Part shown: positions 6,508-7,026 of the stretch, in pieces
Layout of the letters: the number at the start of each line of letters is the position of its first letter
Numbering within the stretch: position 1 is the first letter of the stretch
NCBI GenBank assembly: GCA_024653875.1
Contig: JANLHE010000488.1
Span: 1 to 7,026, forward strand
Length of the DNA stretch: 7,026 bases
Reading direction: 5' to 3'
Source: Acidobacteriota bacterium
GTDB taxonomy: Bacteria > Acidobacteriota > Vicinamibacteria > Vicinamibacterales > SCN-69-37
Translations under genes and position numbers: made by a program
Notes under the pieces: model-generated
The model's database searches: none
The model's input: only the letters and a program-made list of their open reading frames with translations
What the model was told of the DNA's origin: nothing

Positions 6508-7026
6508 TTATGCCAAGGGCAGGCCGGCGAGGAGGCGCGTAATCGTCCTCACGTACCGTCGCGTTTCCCTGTAGGGTGGCACGCCCTGATACCGCTCCAC
6601 GGTGGCGGGGCCGGCGTTATAGCTGGCGAGCGCCAGTTCGAGATTGTCGTGGTGATCGGCCAGCAGGCCGCTGAGATACCGCGTGCCCGCCATGATGTTC
6701 TTGCGCGGGTCGAACGCATCCGCGACGCCGAGCTCTGTCGCGAGTGCCGGCATCAGCTGCATGAGGCCGCGCGCGCCGGCCCTCGACTCGGCGAGCGGAT
6801 CGAACGCGGACTCGGTCTGAATCACCGCGCGGATCAACGCCGGCGCGAGCCCGTACCGTTCCGCCGCTTCCCGAATCAACCCGTCGAAGGCATCGTCCGG
6901 CAGCCGGAAGTCCGCTCGGGTCGTCACCGTGCCGACCGGTGTGTGCATGACGCGCGTGACAGCGCCTGGCGCGACCGGTCGACTGGCCGGCGGTTTGCCG
7001 GCGTGCGGCACGAAGAAGGTGGCGCC
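6508..7026 (-). CDS. Lytic transglycosylase (SLT domain), 5' end outside window
   Basis: This is a peptidoglycan-cleaving lytic transglycosylase of the soluble-Slt/MltE type (GH23), which cuts the MurNAc-GlcNAc bond forming 1,6-anhydroMurNAc, acting in the periplasm. There are 172 residues visible, ending at TAA 6510-6508. The frame is open to the window edge (GATFFVPHAG...), so the GTG at 7011 is probably internal and the signal peptide lies outside. Counting from that GTG: YGLAPALIRAVIQTESAFDP (53-72) with catalytic Glu67, GARGLMQLMP (79-88), DPRKNIMAGTRYL (101-113), SYNAG (130-134) and GVPPYRETRRYV (143-154); these are the GH23 motifs in order. The region before about residue 35 is Pro/Thr/Val-rich and looks like a linker. 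The next gene begins 1 nt after the stop, so the two form an operon. Confidence 0.93.
   Translation of the reverse strand, partial: GATFFVPHAGKPPASRPVAPGAVTRVMHTPVGTVTTRADFRLPDDAFDGLIREAAERYGLAPALIRAVIQTESAFDPLAESRAGARGLMQLMPALATELGVADAFDPRKNIMAGTRYLSGLLADHHDNLELALASYNAGPATVERYQGVPPYRETRRYVRTITRLLAGLPLA

Noticed and set aside
6505..6510. A -10-like TAAGAT on the minus strand 7 nt before the second ATG of the propeller gene.
   Set aside because: It matches only four of six positions and overlaps the transglycosylase stop codon; operon transcription explains expression more simply.

Overview
This is a GC-rich chromosomal window (about two-thirds G+C by eye) with dense, mostly housekeeping or envelope-related coding sequence. 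There is no RNA gene, mobile element or CRISPR array that I can support. The gene content, the secreted PQQ-like propeller opening with a WPQFRGP motif, and starts with short or absent leaders suggest an Acidobacteriota-like bacterium, perhaps Vicinamibacteria. This is an inference from style only; no marker gene is present.

Layout, left to right. (1) The C-terminal part of an Rrf2-family iron-sulfur-type regulator (+) enters from the left edge. Its last 21 bases overlap, tail to tail, the end of a leftward gene pair. (2) That pair runs leftward from about 4097 to 271: a membrane-anchored M1 zinc aminopeptidase followed after 2 nt by an NCS1-family nucleobase/cytosine-type permease. (3) A 55-bp divergent intergenic region separates the peptidase from a rightward msrB-msrA pair with a 4-nt GTGA overlap. 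(4) A 27-bp convergent gap made largely of three tandem AGTGCG-type heptamers follows msrA. (5) A second leftward pair enters from the right edge: a lytic transglycosylase (5' end outside the window) and, one base after its stop, a secreted PQQ-like beta-propeller protein.

Functionally there are three units. The peptidase-permease pair suggests scavenging: peptide trimming at the outer face of the membrane and uptake of a nucleobase-like compound, though a shared pathway is not proven. MsrB and MsrA repair the R and S epimers of oxidised methionine; with an Rrf2 regulator nearby there is a loose redox theme, but nothing shows that the regulator acts on these genes. The transglycosylase and propeller are both cell-wall or periplasm related.

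I did not find a convincing undescribed system. The points most worth a second look are the MsrB lacking both familiar resolving-cysteine positions, the GGMEH variant of the exopeptidase motif in the M1 enzyme, the two tightly coupled leftward gene pairs, the heptamer repeat in the convergent gap, and possible leaderless starts in the divergent promoter region.
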